Below are positions 16,485-25,300 of a stretch of DNA of 64,000 nucleotides, one piece after another. Positions within the stretch are counted from its first letter, which is position 1; each line of letters begins with the position of its first letter. Origin of the DNA: Streptomyces aureus (GTDB lineage: Bacteria > Actinomycetota > Actinomycetes > Streptomycetales > Streptomycetaceae); NCBI RefSeq assembly GCF_000725495.1, contig NZ_KL647041.1, positions 126,721 to 190,720 on the forward strand, in the 5' to 3' direction. The notes beneath the pieces were generated by a model. That model did not search any database. It saw only the letters and a list, made by a program, of their open reading frames with translations, and was not told the DNA's origin. The translations under genes were made by a program, and so were the position numbers.

Positions 16485-18431
16485 GTGAGCAGCCCGCGGT
16501 ACGAGCCGTACGAACCCCACCCGGCGTACGGACCGACAGGTGGCGCCGAGGCCGCCACCGTCGTCATCGGCGTCACCGGCGCCGCCGTGGCCGGTGCGCC
16601 CGCCCCGGCGCACCCGGCCGGCCCACCCGGTCCCTCCGGTGCGCCGGACGGCCTGACCGGCCCTTCCGCGGCGTCGGCCGGTTTGCCCGGAACGCCGGGC
16701 GGTCCTCCCGGAGTACCGGGCGGCCCCGCGGACTTCGGCTCGCCGGGTGCCGCCGCCGGGGATGCGGTCTTCGGCTCTCCGGGCGCCTCCGGCATGTCTG
16801 CGCCTTTCGGTTCCCCGGGTGTCTCCGCCGGCCCCGGGCCCTTCGGCCGCCCCTGGTCCGCCGAGGCGACCCAGGTGGACCACTCGGCTTACGGCGGTCA
16901 CGGGGAGTACCCGGGCGGCGGGCCGTACCGGGAGGACCGTCCGGTCCGGCCGCATCCCGGCTCCCCGCCCCGCCCCGGTCACGGGGAGTACCGGACGCAC
17001 GGGCCGTACGGGGGTGTCCCCCGGGAGTTCGCACATTCGGGCGACCGCCGCCCGGGTGCCGCCGTGCCGGTGGCACCGGACGTGCCCCGGGCTCCCCTGA
17101 ACAGCGTGCCCGGCGTCCGCGGCGCCCGGGGTGCGCGCCCCGCGCCGGTGGCGCCCGACGCGCCGACGGAACCCCGGCTGCCCGACCTGTCCCGTCCGTG
17201 GCCGGACCGCCCGGCCACGGAGGAGCCCGGTGAGGGGCGAGAGGGGGGAGAGGCCCCCGGCGGCAGGGCCGCGGCGCGCCGGGCGGACCGGGCGGGCCGG
17301 TCGGGTCGGTCGGGCCGGCGCAGACGTGCCGGCGAGCGCCCGGAGTCCCTGCGGCGGCTGCTCCCGCAGGCCCTGGTCGTGGCCTTCCTGGCCGGCGGCA
17401 CCTCGGCGTTCGTCGCCAGCGACAAGGCGGTCGAGCTCACCGTCGACGGCAGACCGCGCACCCTGCACACCTTCGCGGACGACGTGTCGGAACTGCTCGC
17501 CGACGAGGGCGTCAAGGTGGGCCCGCACGACATGGTCGCCCCGGCCCCCGGCACCGCCCTGGCCGGCGGGGACGAGGTCGCGGTGCGCTACGGGCGTCCG
17601 GTGCACCTGACCATCGACGGGGAGCGGCGCCGGGTGTGGACGACGGCGCACACGGTGGAAGGGGCGCTCGGCCAGCTGGGGGTGCGCGCCGAGGGCGCCT
17701 ATCTGTCGGCCTCGCGCTCCCAGCGGATCGGGCGCGAGGGACTGGAGATCGACGTGCGGACCGAGCGGGCGGTCACGATCATGGCCGACGGCCGGGCGCG
17801 GACGATCCGCACGAACGCCGCGAGCGTCGCCGAGGCCGTCCGGGAGGCCGGGATCACCCTGCACGGGCAGGACACGACGTCCGTGCCGGCCGGGAGCTTC
17901 CCGCGCGACGGGCAGACGGTCACCGTCCTGCGGGTCACCGGGGGCCGGGAGGTGCGCGAGGAGCGGATCCCGTTCGAGGTGCGGCGGGCCGAGGACGCGT
18001 CGCTGTTCCGGGGCGTCGAGGTCGTCGAGCACCCGGGGGAGTACGGGGCGCGGCGGACGACGTACACCCTGCGGACCGTCAACGGCGTCAAGCAGCGGCC
18101 CCGGCTGGTCGGGTCCGAGGTGGTGCGGCAGCCGCAGGCCCGGACGGTCCGGGTCGGCACCCGGCCGCACCCGCCGTCCCGCGGTGGCGCCGACCATCTG
18201 AACTGGGAGGGCCTCGCCGCCTGCGAGTCGGGCGGCCGGCCCGGCGCCGTGGACCCGTCCGGCACCTACGGCGGCCTGTACCAGTTCGACACCCGCACCT
18301 GGCACGCCCTCGGCGGCAGCGGGCGCCCGCAGGACGCCCCGGCAGCGGAACAGACCCGCAGGGCGAAGACGCTGTACGTACGCCGAGGGACAACCCCCTG
18401 GCCCCACTGCGGCCCCCGCCTGCACCACTGA
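16485..18431 (+). CDS. rpfC: Resuscitation-promoting factor-type cell-wall hydrolase (RpfC-like)
   Basis: This 648-residue protein has a long Pro/Gly-rich cytoplasmic or linker region (about 1-280), then a basic RRADRAGRSGRSGRRRRAG run and one membrane helix (QALVVAFLAGGTSAFVAS, about 304-321). Three DUF348 modules follow (VELTVDGR, VHLTIDGE, VTIMADGR), then a G5 domain and a C-terminal Rpf lytic domain with LNWEGLAACESGG; Glu at about residue 581 is catalytic. It should cleave peptidoglycan and help spores germinate. The GTG at 16485 after GGAG was chosen; an in-frame start 93 bp upstream is possible. It sits between tatD and rsmA as is usual for rpfB-type genes. Confidence 0.88.
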   Translation: MSSPRYEPYEPHPAYGPTGGAEAATVVIGVTGAAVAGAPAPAHPAGPPGPSGAPDGLTGPSAASAGLPGTPGGPPGVPGGPADFGSPGAAAGDAVFGSPGASGMSAPFGSPGVSAGPGPFGRPWSAEATQVDHSAYGGHGEYPGGGPYREDRPVRPHPGSPPRPGHGEYRTHGPYGGVPREFAHSGDRRPGAAVPVAPDVPRAPLNSVPGVRGARGARPAPVAPDAPTEPRLPDLSRPWPDRPATEEPGEGREGGEAPGGRAAARRADRAGRSGRSGRRRRAGERPESLRRLLPQALVVAFLAGGTSAFVASDKAVELTVDGRPRTLHTFADDVSELLADEGVKVGPHDMVAPAPGTALAGGDEVAVRYGRPVHLTIDGERRRVWTTAHTVEGALGQLGVRAEGAYLSASRSQRIGREGLEIDVRTERAVTIMADGRARTIRTNAASVAEAVREAGITLHGQDTTSVPAGSFPRDGQTVTVLRVTGGREVREERIPFEVRRAEDASLFRGVEVVEHPGEYGARRTTYTLRTVNGVKQRPRLVGSEVVRQPQARTVRVGTRPHPPSRGGADHLNWEGLAACESGGRPGAVDPSGTYGGLYQFDTRTWHALGGSGRPQDAPAAEQTRRAKTLYVRRGTTPWPHCGPRLHH

Positions 18432-19181
18432 CCCCCGCCTCCGCGGGCCGGGCCCGCACCGCCGGCACCACCGACCGGGGCCGAGACGGCATCGCCGGCA
18501 CCAGTCCTGCGAGGCCGCGCCGCCATTGCCGACCTGCACCCCCGTGGGCCGGGTCGGCGCCGCCGACACCTCCCGCGGGGCTGCCACTGTGCCGCTGGTA
18601 CCACCTGGTCGGGTCGGGTCGGGTCGGGTCGGGGCGGGGGCGGCGTCGCCGGCACCAGTCCTGTGAGGCCGCGGCTGCACGGCTGACCTGCACCCCTGTG
18701 GGTCGCGGGTCGGCACCGCTGACACCACCCGGTCGGGGCGGGGCCGGGCAACGCCGCCGGCACCAGCCCCGCCAGGCCACGCCTGCACGGTTGCCCCGCC
18801 CCCGCGGGCCGGGCAGGTGTCGTCGGCACGACTCGGGGCCGCCCCCTCCGCATCGCCGGCGCCACCCGGCCGGGACCGAGGCGGCATCGCCGGGACCAGT
18901 CCTGCGAGGCCGCGCCTGCACCGCTGGCCTCCGCCCCCGCGGGCCGGGCCGGCGCCGCTGACCTCCGCCCCCGCGGGCCGGGCAGGTGTCGCAGGCACCA
19001 CCTCGTCGGGGCCGGGGCTGTGCCGCCTGCGCCACCCCGCCGGAGGGGCCTGCGCCACCCCGCCGGAGGCGTCGGTACCACCCCCGCCGGAGGCGTCTGC
19101 GCCACCCCGCCGGAGGCGGCGGTCCCACCCCGTGGGGCCGCGCCTGCGCGGGCCGGGTTCGGGTCCCCGTACCCTTGGCTC
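18432..19181. repeat. 750-bp intergenic field of degenerate repeats
   Basis: The space between rpfC and rsmA shows no credible gene but several repeat types. The core ACCAGTCCTGCGAGGCCG recurs with few changes within units starting at 18494, 18648, 18756 and 18889. The pentamer GGTCG is repeated five times at 18607-18631. A 23-24-bp tandem unit around CTGCGCCACCCCGCCGGAGG occurs four times at 19026-19116. Long antisense frames cross the field but have only Gly/Arg/Ala-rich low-complexity products. The rsmA promoter must lie in its right end. Confidence 0.7.
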
Positions 19182-20147
19182 GTGACCAGCCCGACCTCCG
19201 ACGCCCTCCTGGGTCCCGCCGAGATCCGCGAACTCGCGGCCGTCCTCGGCGTACGGCCCACCAAGCAGCGCGGCCAGAACTTTGTGATCGACGCGAACAC
19301 GGTGCGCCGCATCGTGCGGACCGCGGAGGTGCGGCCCGACGACGTGGTCGTGGAGGTGGGTCCCGGCCTCGGCTCGCTGACGCTCGGCCTGCTGGAGACG
19401 GCGGACCGGGTCGTCGCCGTCGAGATCGACGACGTCCTCGCGAGCGCCCTGCCCGCCACGGTCGCGGCCCGCATGCCGGAGCGGGCCGACCGGTTCGCGC
19501 TGGTCCACTCGGACGCCATGCACGTACGGGAGCTGCCCGGCCCGCCCCCGACCGCGCTGGTCGCGAACCTCCCGTACAACGTCGCCGTGCCCGTCCTGCT
19601 GCACATGCTCGACACCTTCCCGACCATCGAGCGCACCCTCGTGATGGTGCAGTCCGAGGTCGCCGACCGGCTCGCCGCCCCGCCCGGCTCGAAGGTGTAC
19701 GGCGTGCCGTCGGTGAAGGCGAACTGGTACGCCGACGTGAAGCGGGCCGGCGCCATCGGCCGCAACGTCTTCTGGCCGGCGCCCAACGTGGACAGCGGTC
19801 TCGTGGCGCTCACCCGGCGCGCCGAGCCGATCAGCACGACGGCCACCAAGGCCGACGTGTTCTCCGCGGTGGACGCGGCCTTCGCGCAGCGCCGCAAGAC
19901 GCTGCGCGCCGCCCTCGCCGGCTGGGCCGGCTCCGCCCCCGCCGCCGAGGCCGCGCTCGTCGCCGCAGGGATCTCGCCGCAGGCCCGCGGGGAGTCCCTG
20001 ACCGTCGAGGAGTTCGTCCGGATCGCGGAGAACCGCGTGGCCCCGGACCACGGCGACCCCACCGGCAACACCGCCGCCGGCCGGAGGTACGCCCCTGAAC
20101 CCGCCCCGGAGCCCGCCCCCGAGAACGAGGAGTCGACCCAGCCGTGA
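19182..20147 (+). CDS. rsmA: 16S rRNA (adenine1518/1519-N6)-dimethyltransferase RsmA (KsgA)
   Basis: The 321-residue enzyme contains the KsgA N-terminal [11 protein letters not shown] (about 26-36), the SAM motif [12 protein letters not shown] (about 55-66), VEIDD, and the catalytic NLPYN motif (about 129-133). It dimethylates A1518 and A1519 in helix 45 during 30S maturation. The GTG at 19182 begins [11 protein letters not shown], the conserved start for Streptomyces; longer frames run into the repeat field. Its stop overlaps the ispE start by four bases. Confidence 0.92.
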   Translation: MTSPTSDALLGPAEIRELAAVLGVRPTKQRGQNFVIDANTVRRIVRTAEVRPDDVVVEVGPGLGSLTLGLLETADRVVAVEIDDVLASALPATVAARMPERADRFALVHSDAMHVRELPGPPPTALVANLPYNVAVPVLLHMLDTFPTIERTLVMVQSEVADRLAAPPGSKVYGVPSVKANWYADVKRAGAIGRNVFWPAPNVDSGLVALTRRAEPISTTATKADVFSAVDAAFAQRRKTLRAALAGWAGSAPAAEAALVAAGISPQARGESLTVEEFVRIAENRVAPDHGDPTGNTAAGRRYAPEPAPEPAPENEESTQP

Positions 20148-21046
20148 CGCAGACGGTGACGGTACGCGTCCCTGCCAAGGTCAACGTCCAGCTCGCGGTC
20201 GGCGGCGCCCGCCCCGACGGCTTCCACGACCTGGCCAACGTCTTTCTCGCGGTCGGCCTGTACGACGAGGTGAGCGTCACCCCGGCCGACGAGCTGCGCG
20301 TCACCTGCGAGGGCCCCGACGCCGCCCAGGTGCCCCTCGACCGGACGAACCTCGCGGCCCGCGCCGCCCTGGAGCTCGCCCGCCGCTACGGCCTCGACCC
20401 CGCCGTGCACCTCCACATCACCAAGGACATCCCCGTCGCGGGCGGCATGGCCGGGGGAAGCGCGGACGGCGCCGGCGCGCTGCTCGCCTGCGACACCCTG
20501 TGGGGCACGAACGCCTCCCGCGAGGAACTCCTCGACATCTGCGCCGAGCTGGGCAGCGACGTGCCGTTCTCCCTGGTGGGCGGGGCGGCGCTCGGTACCG
20601 GACGGGGCGAGATGCTGCGCCCGCTGGAGGTCGGCGGGACCTTCCACTGGGTCTTCGCGATGGCCGAGCGCGGGCTGTCGACCCCGGCCGTCTTCCGTGA
20701 GTTCGACCGGATGAACGAGGGCCTACGGGTTCCTGAGCCGGTCGCCTCGCAGGACCTGCTGGACGCGCTGGCGAAGGGCGACGCGGGCGCCCTCGCGCGG
20801 ACCGTCTCCAACGACCTCCAGCCCGCGGCCCTCTCCCTCTTCCCGGAACTCGCCGGCACCCTCGCCGCGGGCCGCGCGGCCGGCGCGCTCGCCGCACTCG
20901 TCTCCGGCTCCGGCCCGACCACGGCCCACCTCGCGCCCGACGAGGAGACCGCGCGGACCATCGGCCGGGAGCTCCTGGCCTCGGGCACCTGCCGGACGGT
21001 CCGCGTCACGCGGTCCCCGGCGCCGGGCGCGACCGTCCTCGGCTGA
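20144..21046 (+). CDS. ispE: 4-diphosphocytidyl-2-C-methyl-D-erythritol kinase IspE
   Basis: This 300-residue GHMP kinase has the N-terminal [22 protein letters not shown] motif, the ATP-binding [18 protein letters not shown] loop near residue 102 and the C-terminal [11 protein letters not shown] motif. It phosphorylates CDP-methylerythritol in the MEP pathway of isoprenoid precursor synthesis. The GTG start overlaps rsmA (GTGA), so the two are almost certainly cotranscribed and coupled. Confidence 0.93.
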   Translation: MTQTVTVRVPAKVNVQLAVGGARPDGFHDLANVFLAVGLYDEVSVTPADELRVTCEGPDAAQVPLDRTNLAARAALELARRYGLDPAVHLHITKDIPVAGGMAGGSADGAGALLACDTLWGTNASREELLDICAELGSDVPFSLVGGAALGTGRGEMLRPLEVGGTFHWVFAMAERGLSTPAVFREFDRMNEGLRVPEPVASQDLLDALAKGDAGALARTVSNDLQPAALSLFPELAGTLAAGRAAGALAALVSGSGPTTAHLAPDEETARTIGRELLASGTCRTVRVTRSPAPGATVLG

Positions 21047-21127
21047 GGGGCGGGGAACGCGCGGCGGGGGACATCCGCCGCGCGGACTACCCTTGAGGGT
21101 CGATCGTCCCCCTTGTTCAGGAGAGAA

Positions 21128-22933
21128 ATGGCCGTCAACCTGGTCAATGTCGAGTCCGTCAGCAAGGTGTACGGCACCCGTGCACTGCTCGACGGAGTCT
21201 CCCTCGGCGTCAGCGAGGGGGACCGCATCGGCGTCGTCGGCCGCAACGGCGACGGCAAGACCACCCTGATCCGCATGCTCGCCAAGCTGGAGGAGGCCGA
21301 CACCGGCCGGGTCACCCACTCCGGCGGCCTGCACCTCGGCGTGCTCACCCAGCACGACTCGCTCGACCCGACGGCCACCGTGCGCCACGAGGTCATCCGG
21401 GACATGGCCGACCACGAGTGGGCGGGCAACGCCAAGATCCGGGACGTCCTGACCGGACTGTTCGGCGGCCTCGACCTGCCCGGCTTCCCGCAGGGCCTCG
21501 ACACCGTGATCGGCCCGCTCTCCGGCGGCGAGCGCCGCAGGATCGCGCTGGCCAAGCTGCTCATCGAGGAGCAGGACCTGATCATCCTCGACGAGCCCAC
21601 CAACCACCTGGACGTCGAGGGCATCGCCTGGCTCGCCCAGCACCTGCGCGAACGCCGCTCCGCCCTGGTCTGCGTGACGCACGACCGGTGGTTCCTCGAC
21701 CAGGTCTGCACCCGGATGTGGGACGTGCAGAAGGGCGCCGTCTACGAGTACGAGGGCGGCTACAGCGACTACGTGTTCGCCCGCGCCGAGCGTGAGCGCA
21801 TCGCCGCGACCGAGGAGGTCAAGCGGCAGAACCTGGTCCGCAAGGAGCTGGCCTGGCTGCGCCGCGGCGCGCCCGCCCGCACCTCCAAGCCGCGCTTCCG
21901 CGTCGAGGCGGCCAACGAGCTGATCGCCGACGTGCCGCCGCCGCGCGACAAGAGCGAGCTGATGCGGTTCGCCAACTCCCGGCTCGGCAAGACTGTCTTC
22001 GAGCTGGAGGACGTGACCGTGCAGGCCGGGCCCAAGGTCCTGCTCAAGCACCTCACCTGGCAGCTCGGCCCCGGCGACCGGATCGGCCTGGTCGGCGTCA
22101 ACGGCGCGGGCAAGACCTCGCTGCTGCGCGCCCTGGCCGAGGCCGCTCGTACCGAGGGCGAGAAGCAGCCCGCCGCCGGCCGGATCGTCACCGGCAAGAC
22201 CGTCAAACTCGCCTACCTCTCCCAGGAGGTCGGCGAACTCGACCCCACCTGGCGGGTGCTCCAGGCCGTCCAGTCCGTCCGCGACCGCGTCGACCTCGGC
22301 AAGGGCCGCGAGCTGACCGCGGGGCAGTTGTGCGAGACGTTCGGCTTCAACAAGGAGAAGCAGTGGACGCCGGTCGGCGACCTCAGCGGCGGTGAGCGCA
22401 GGCGGCTCCAGATCCTGCGCCTGCTGATGGACGAGCCCAACGTCCTCTTCCTCGACGAGCCCACCAACGACCTCGACATCGAGACCCTCACCCAGCTCGA
22501 GGACCTCCTCGACGGCTGGCCCGGCTCCATGATCGTGATCTCCCACGACCGCTTCTTCATCGAGCGCACCACGGACAACGTGTTCGCCCTCCTCGGCGAC
22601 GGCACCCTGCGGATGCTTCCGCGCGGTATCGACGAGTACCTGGAGCGGCGCAGGAAGATGGAGGAGGCGGCCGCGGCCTCCGTGCTCGCCGCCGCCCCCG
22701 CTCCCGCGAAGGCCGCCTCGGCCGCCGACGCCCGTGCCGCGAAGAAGGAACTCCAGAAGATCGAGCGGCAGCTGGACAAGATCTCCGAGAAGGAGACCAA
22801 GCTGCACGCCCAGATCGCCGACAACGCCACCGACTTCGGAAAGGTGGCCCAACTCGACGCGGAGCTGCGCGAGTTGGCCGGCGAGCGGGAGGATCTGGAA
22901 ATGCGCTGGCTGGAGCTGGCCGAGGACGCGTGA
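21128..22933 (+). CDS. ABC-F family ATP-binding protein (Uup-like)
   Basis: The 601-residue protein has two ABC domains with no membrane segment. Walker A motifs are GRNGDGKTT and GVNGAGKTS, the signatures are both LSGGERRR, and the linker between domains (about 240-290) is the ABC-F interdomain region. A C-terminal coiled coil (about 545-600, KKELQKIERQLDKISEKETK) resembles Uup. ABC-F proteins act on the ribosome or on DNA/translation-associated processes, not in transport. ATG 21128 follows AGGAGAGAA; an in-frame TTG 15 bases upstream is less likely. It follows rsmA-ispE in the same direction. Confidence 0.88.
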   Translation: MAVNLVNVESVSKVYGTRALLDGVSLGVSEGDRIGVVGRNGDGKTTLIRMLAKLEEADTGRVTHSGGLHLGVLTQHDSLDPTATVRHEVIRDMADHEWAGNAKIRDVLTGLFGGLDLPGFPQGLDTVIGPLSGGERRRIALAKLLIEEQDLIILDEPTNHLDVEGIAWLAQHLRERRSALVCVTHDRWFLDQVCTRMWDVQKGAVYEYEGGYSDYVFARAERERIAATEEVKRQNLVRKELAWLRRGAPARTSKPRFRVEAANELIADVPPPRDKSELMRFANSRLGKTVFELEDVTVQAGPKVLLKHLTWQLGPGDRIGLVGVNGAGKTSLLRALAEAARTEGEKQPAAGRIVTGKTVKLAYLSQEVGELDPTWRVLQAVQSVRDRVDLGKGRELTAGQLCETFGFNKEKQWTPVGDLSGGERRRLQILRLLMDEPNVLFLDEPTNDLDIETLTQLEDLLDGWPGSMIVISHDRFFIERTTDNVFALLGDGTLRMLPRGIDEYLERRRKMEEAAAASVLAAAPAPAKAASAADARAAKKELQKIERQLDKISEKETKLHAQIADNATDFGKVAQLDAELRELAGEREDLEMRWLELAEDA

Positions 22934-23349
22934 CCGACGCGGGCCCCCTCTGCGTCACGGAGGGGGCGATTCTTCCCCTGGTGTACGTGCGGTGCCTTTC
23001 GGTACGCAAAGGCGCCGCGCGCCCGGCGCGTCCCTCGGGCGTGTGCGGCCCACGTGCAGGGCGCACAAGTTCCTCCGCGCGCCCGTGAGTTGTCCGTGGC
23101 GCCCCGCGTGAGCGCGTTCCGGCGGCGCCGAACTCGCCCCGCGCGCCCGGCGTGAAGGGCCCGTGAAGGCGCGTAACGACGGCATCACAGCCCGGTCCTC
23201 CCTTGGGAACAGGGCGCGCACCGGCCCCCTGCCCGCGCCCCCCGGAGTGATAGAAAGAGCGTTCTGAGAACAGTCTGAGACCCATCGGGCGAGGCGCGAA
23301 TCGGGCGCCGCCGGTGGGGGGTCACATCAGTGAAGAGGGGGACGCGCTG
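22934..23349 (+). promoter_or_regulatory. Intergenic region upstream of the surface propeller genes
   Basis: This 416-bp gap has no convincing gene. Near its right end, GTTCTGAGAAC (23261-23271) is an 11-bp inverted repeat about 80 bp before the start of the next gene, and could be an operator. The sequence around it is the least GC-rich of the gap, as expected for a promoter. No clear terminator for the ABC-F gene is seen. Confidence 0.35.
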
Positions 23350-25221
23350 ATGAGTCAGCCGCCGAGTGGGCCGTCGCAGGGCGGATTCGGAGCACCGCAG
23401 GACCAGCCGCCGACGGGCGGTGCCGGCGCCTCGCCGGACCCGCGGTCGCAGGGAGGATTCGGCGCACCTCCGAGCGCGCCGCAGGGCGCCGGGCAGGACC
23501 CGCGTTCGCAGGGCGCGCCCGCGAACCCGCCCGCCGCGCCCCAGGGCACGCCCCCTCCTCCGGCCCAGCCGCCCGCCGGACCTCCGCAGCCCGGCTACGG
23601 ATACCCGCAGCAGCCCGGCCCCTACGCCCAGCCGGGCCCGTACGGACAGCCGCAGCAGCCGGGTCCCTACGGCCAGCCGGGTCCCTACGGATACGGGCAG
23701 CAGCCGGGATACGGCTATCCGCCCCAGACGCCCTACCCGGGCGCACCCGGCGGCCCGCAGCCGGGCGGTCCCGGCGGGGGCTCGAAGAACCCGTTCAAGG
23801 GCAAGCCCGCGCTCGTGATCGCGGCCGCGGTGGCCGGACTGCTCGTCGTCGGCGGCACCGTCTGGGCCGTCACCTCCGGCGGTGACGACAAGAAGCCCGT
23901 CGCCAAGGAGAGCCCGAGCAGCAGCCCGTCCGTGTCCGCGCCCGCCTCCCAGGCCTCGGCCAACCCCGGTGACGGCAGCGGTGACGGCGGCGAGGAGAAC
24001 GACGACCTGAACGCCGGCCGCAAGGCGGGCGAGGCGAAGGTCCTCTGGTACAAGTCGGCGCCCGACGCGCCCGGTTCGGGCGCCGACGCCCCCGGGATGT
24101 GGATCACCGGCAAGACCGCGGTGAAGGCCGCGTACAAGCAGCTGTTCGCGTTCGGCGTCCAGGACGGCAAGCCCGCCTGGGACGCACTGGAGTTCCCGCA
24201 GAAGATCTGCGCGGCCACCCAGCAGAAGACGGCCGACGACAAGATCGTCATCGCGTACATGAGCAGCGCCGCCAGCAGCGCCAAGTGCAACCAGCTCCAG
24301 CAGATCGACCTGAACACCGGCGCCAAGGGCTGGAGCGCGAAGGTCGCCGACGGCACCCTGTTCGACAGCACGCTCTCCGTCGAACTGTCCCTTACCGGCA
24401 AGACGCTGACGGTCGGCCGCTCGATGTCGGGAACGGCCTACGACGTCACCAGCGGCAAGAAGCTGTGGGACAAGGAGAAGTACGGCGCGAACTGCTACCC
24501 GGCCGGATTCGCGGGCGGCTCCAAGCTGCTGGCCGTCTCGTCCTGCGGGGCCGGCAGCAGCACCGAGCACGACGAGGTGCAGGAACTGGACCCGGCCACC
24601 GGCAAGGCCCGGTGGACGACGAAGATCCCCAAGGGCTGGCGGGTCGGGCACGCCTACTCCGTCGACCCGGTCGTGCTCTCGCTGACCAACGACGCCAAGA
24701 AGACGGTGAACATCACCGCCCTGAAGAACGACGGCAGCCTGCGCTCGCAGCTCAAGAGCGACGACGGCTTCGCGCCCGAGTGCGGCTTCGCGATCCTCGA
24801 CCGCGATCTGACGGGCTGCTTCGGCACCGCCTCCGACGCGAACACGCTCTACCTGCCGACCGAGGCCAAGAGCGGCCCCAACGAGATCGTCGCGTTCAAC
24901 CTCGCGACCGGCAAGGAGAAGTGGCGCGTCAAGTCCCCGACGGACGCGACGATGATGCCGATGCGGACCGAGGGCACGCAGCTCCTCGCCTACGTCGAGG
25001 CGTCCTACGACGGCGGCGGCCGGGTCGTGTCGATCCCGACCGGCGGCACCGCCCACACCCCCGTGAAGCTGCTCCAGAACCCGGCGGGCACCGCGGCCAT
25101 CGAGTCCGGCTTCTACTCGAAGGCCGTCGACTACGTGGACGGGCGGTTCTACATCTCCACCACCCGGCTGACGGGCAATGACCAGACGAAGGAGAAGCTG
25201 ATGCTGGCCTACGGCAAGTGA
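23350..25221 (+). CDS. Membrane-anchored PQQ-like beta-propeller protein, copy 1
   Basis: The 623-residue protein starts MSQPPSGP with about 150 residues of Gly/Pro/Gln-rich repeats (GFGAP, PYGQPG, YGYPQQPG) in the cytoplasm. One membrane helix follows (LVIAAAVAGLLVVGGTVWAV, about 155-174), then a Ser/Pro linker and an extracellular domain of about 410 residues. That domain has repeated blades recognised by phrases such as DLNTGAKGW, DPATGKARWTT and NLATGKEKWR, typical of PQQ-like or BamB-type propellers. No cofactor or enzyme motif is seen, so it may be a binding or scaffolding protein at the cell surface. A paralogue follows 79 bp downstream. Confidence 0.8.
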   Translation: MSQPPSGPSQGGFGAPQDQPPTGGAGASPDPRSQGGFGAPPSAPQGAGQDPRSQGAPANPPAAPQGTPPPPAQPPAGPPQPGYGYPQQPGPYAQPGPYGQPQQPGPYGQPGPYGYGQQPGYGYPPQTPYPGAPGGPQPGGPGGGSKNPFKGKPALVIAAAVAGLLVVGGTVWAVTSGGDDKKPVAKESPSSSPSVSAPASQASANPGDGSGDGGEENDDLNAGRKAGEAKVLWYKSAPDAPGSGADAPGMWITGKTAVKAAYKQLFAFGVQDGKPAWDALEFPQKICAATQQKTADDKIVIAYMSSAASSAKCNQLQQIDLNTGAKGWSAKVADGTLFDSTLSVELSLTGKTLTVGRSMSGTAYDVTSGKKLWDKEKYGANCYPAGFAGGSKLLAVSSCGAGSSTEHDEVQELDPATGKARWTTKIPKGWRVGHAYSVDPVVLSLTNDAKKTVNITALKNDGSLRSQLKSDDGFAPECGFAILDRDLTGCFGTASDANTLYLPTEAKSGPNEIVAFNLATGKEKWRVKSPTDATMMPMRTEGTQLLAYVEASYDGGGRVVSIPTGGTAHTPVKLLQNPAGTAAIESGFYSKAVDYVDGRFYISTTRLTGNDQTKEKLMLAYGK

Positions 25222-25300
25222 CCGACGCCCCCGCCCCGTTCCGTCGCGCCGCCGTGCGCACGGGCCCGCCGTCCCCTTCGCATTCCGAGGTAGTCACGTC

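Noticed and set aside
18607..18640. GGTCG array as a possible origin or iteron block
   Set aside because: It lacks AT-rich DNA and replication genes; it belongs to the local repeat field.
16443..20051. Very long reverse-strand open frame (about 1200 codons) opposite rpfC, the repeat field and rsmA
   Set aside because: It runs antisense to clear genes and encodes only Gly/Arg/Ala-rich low-complexity sequence; long antisense frames are normal at this GC content.
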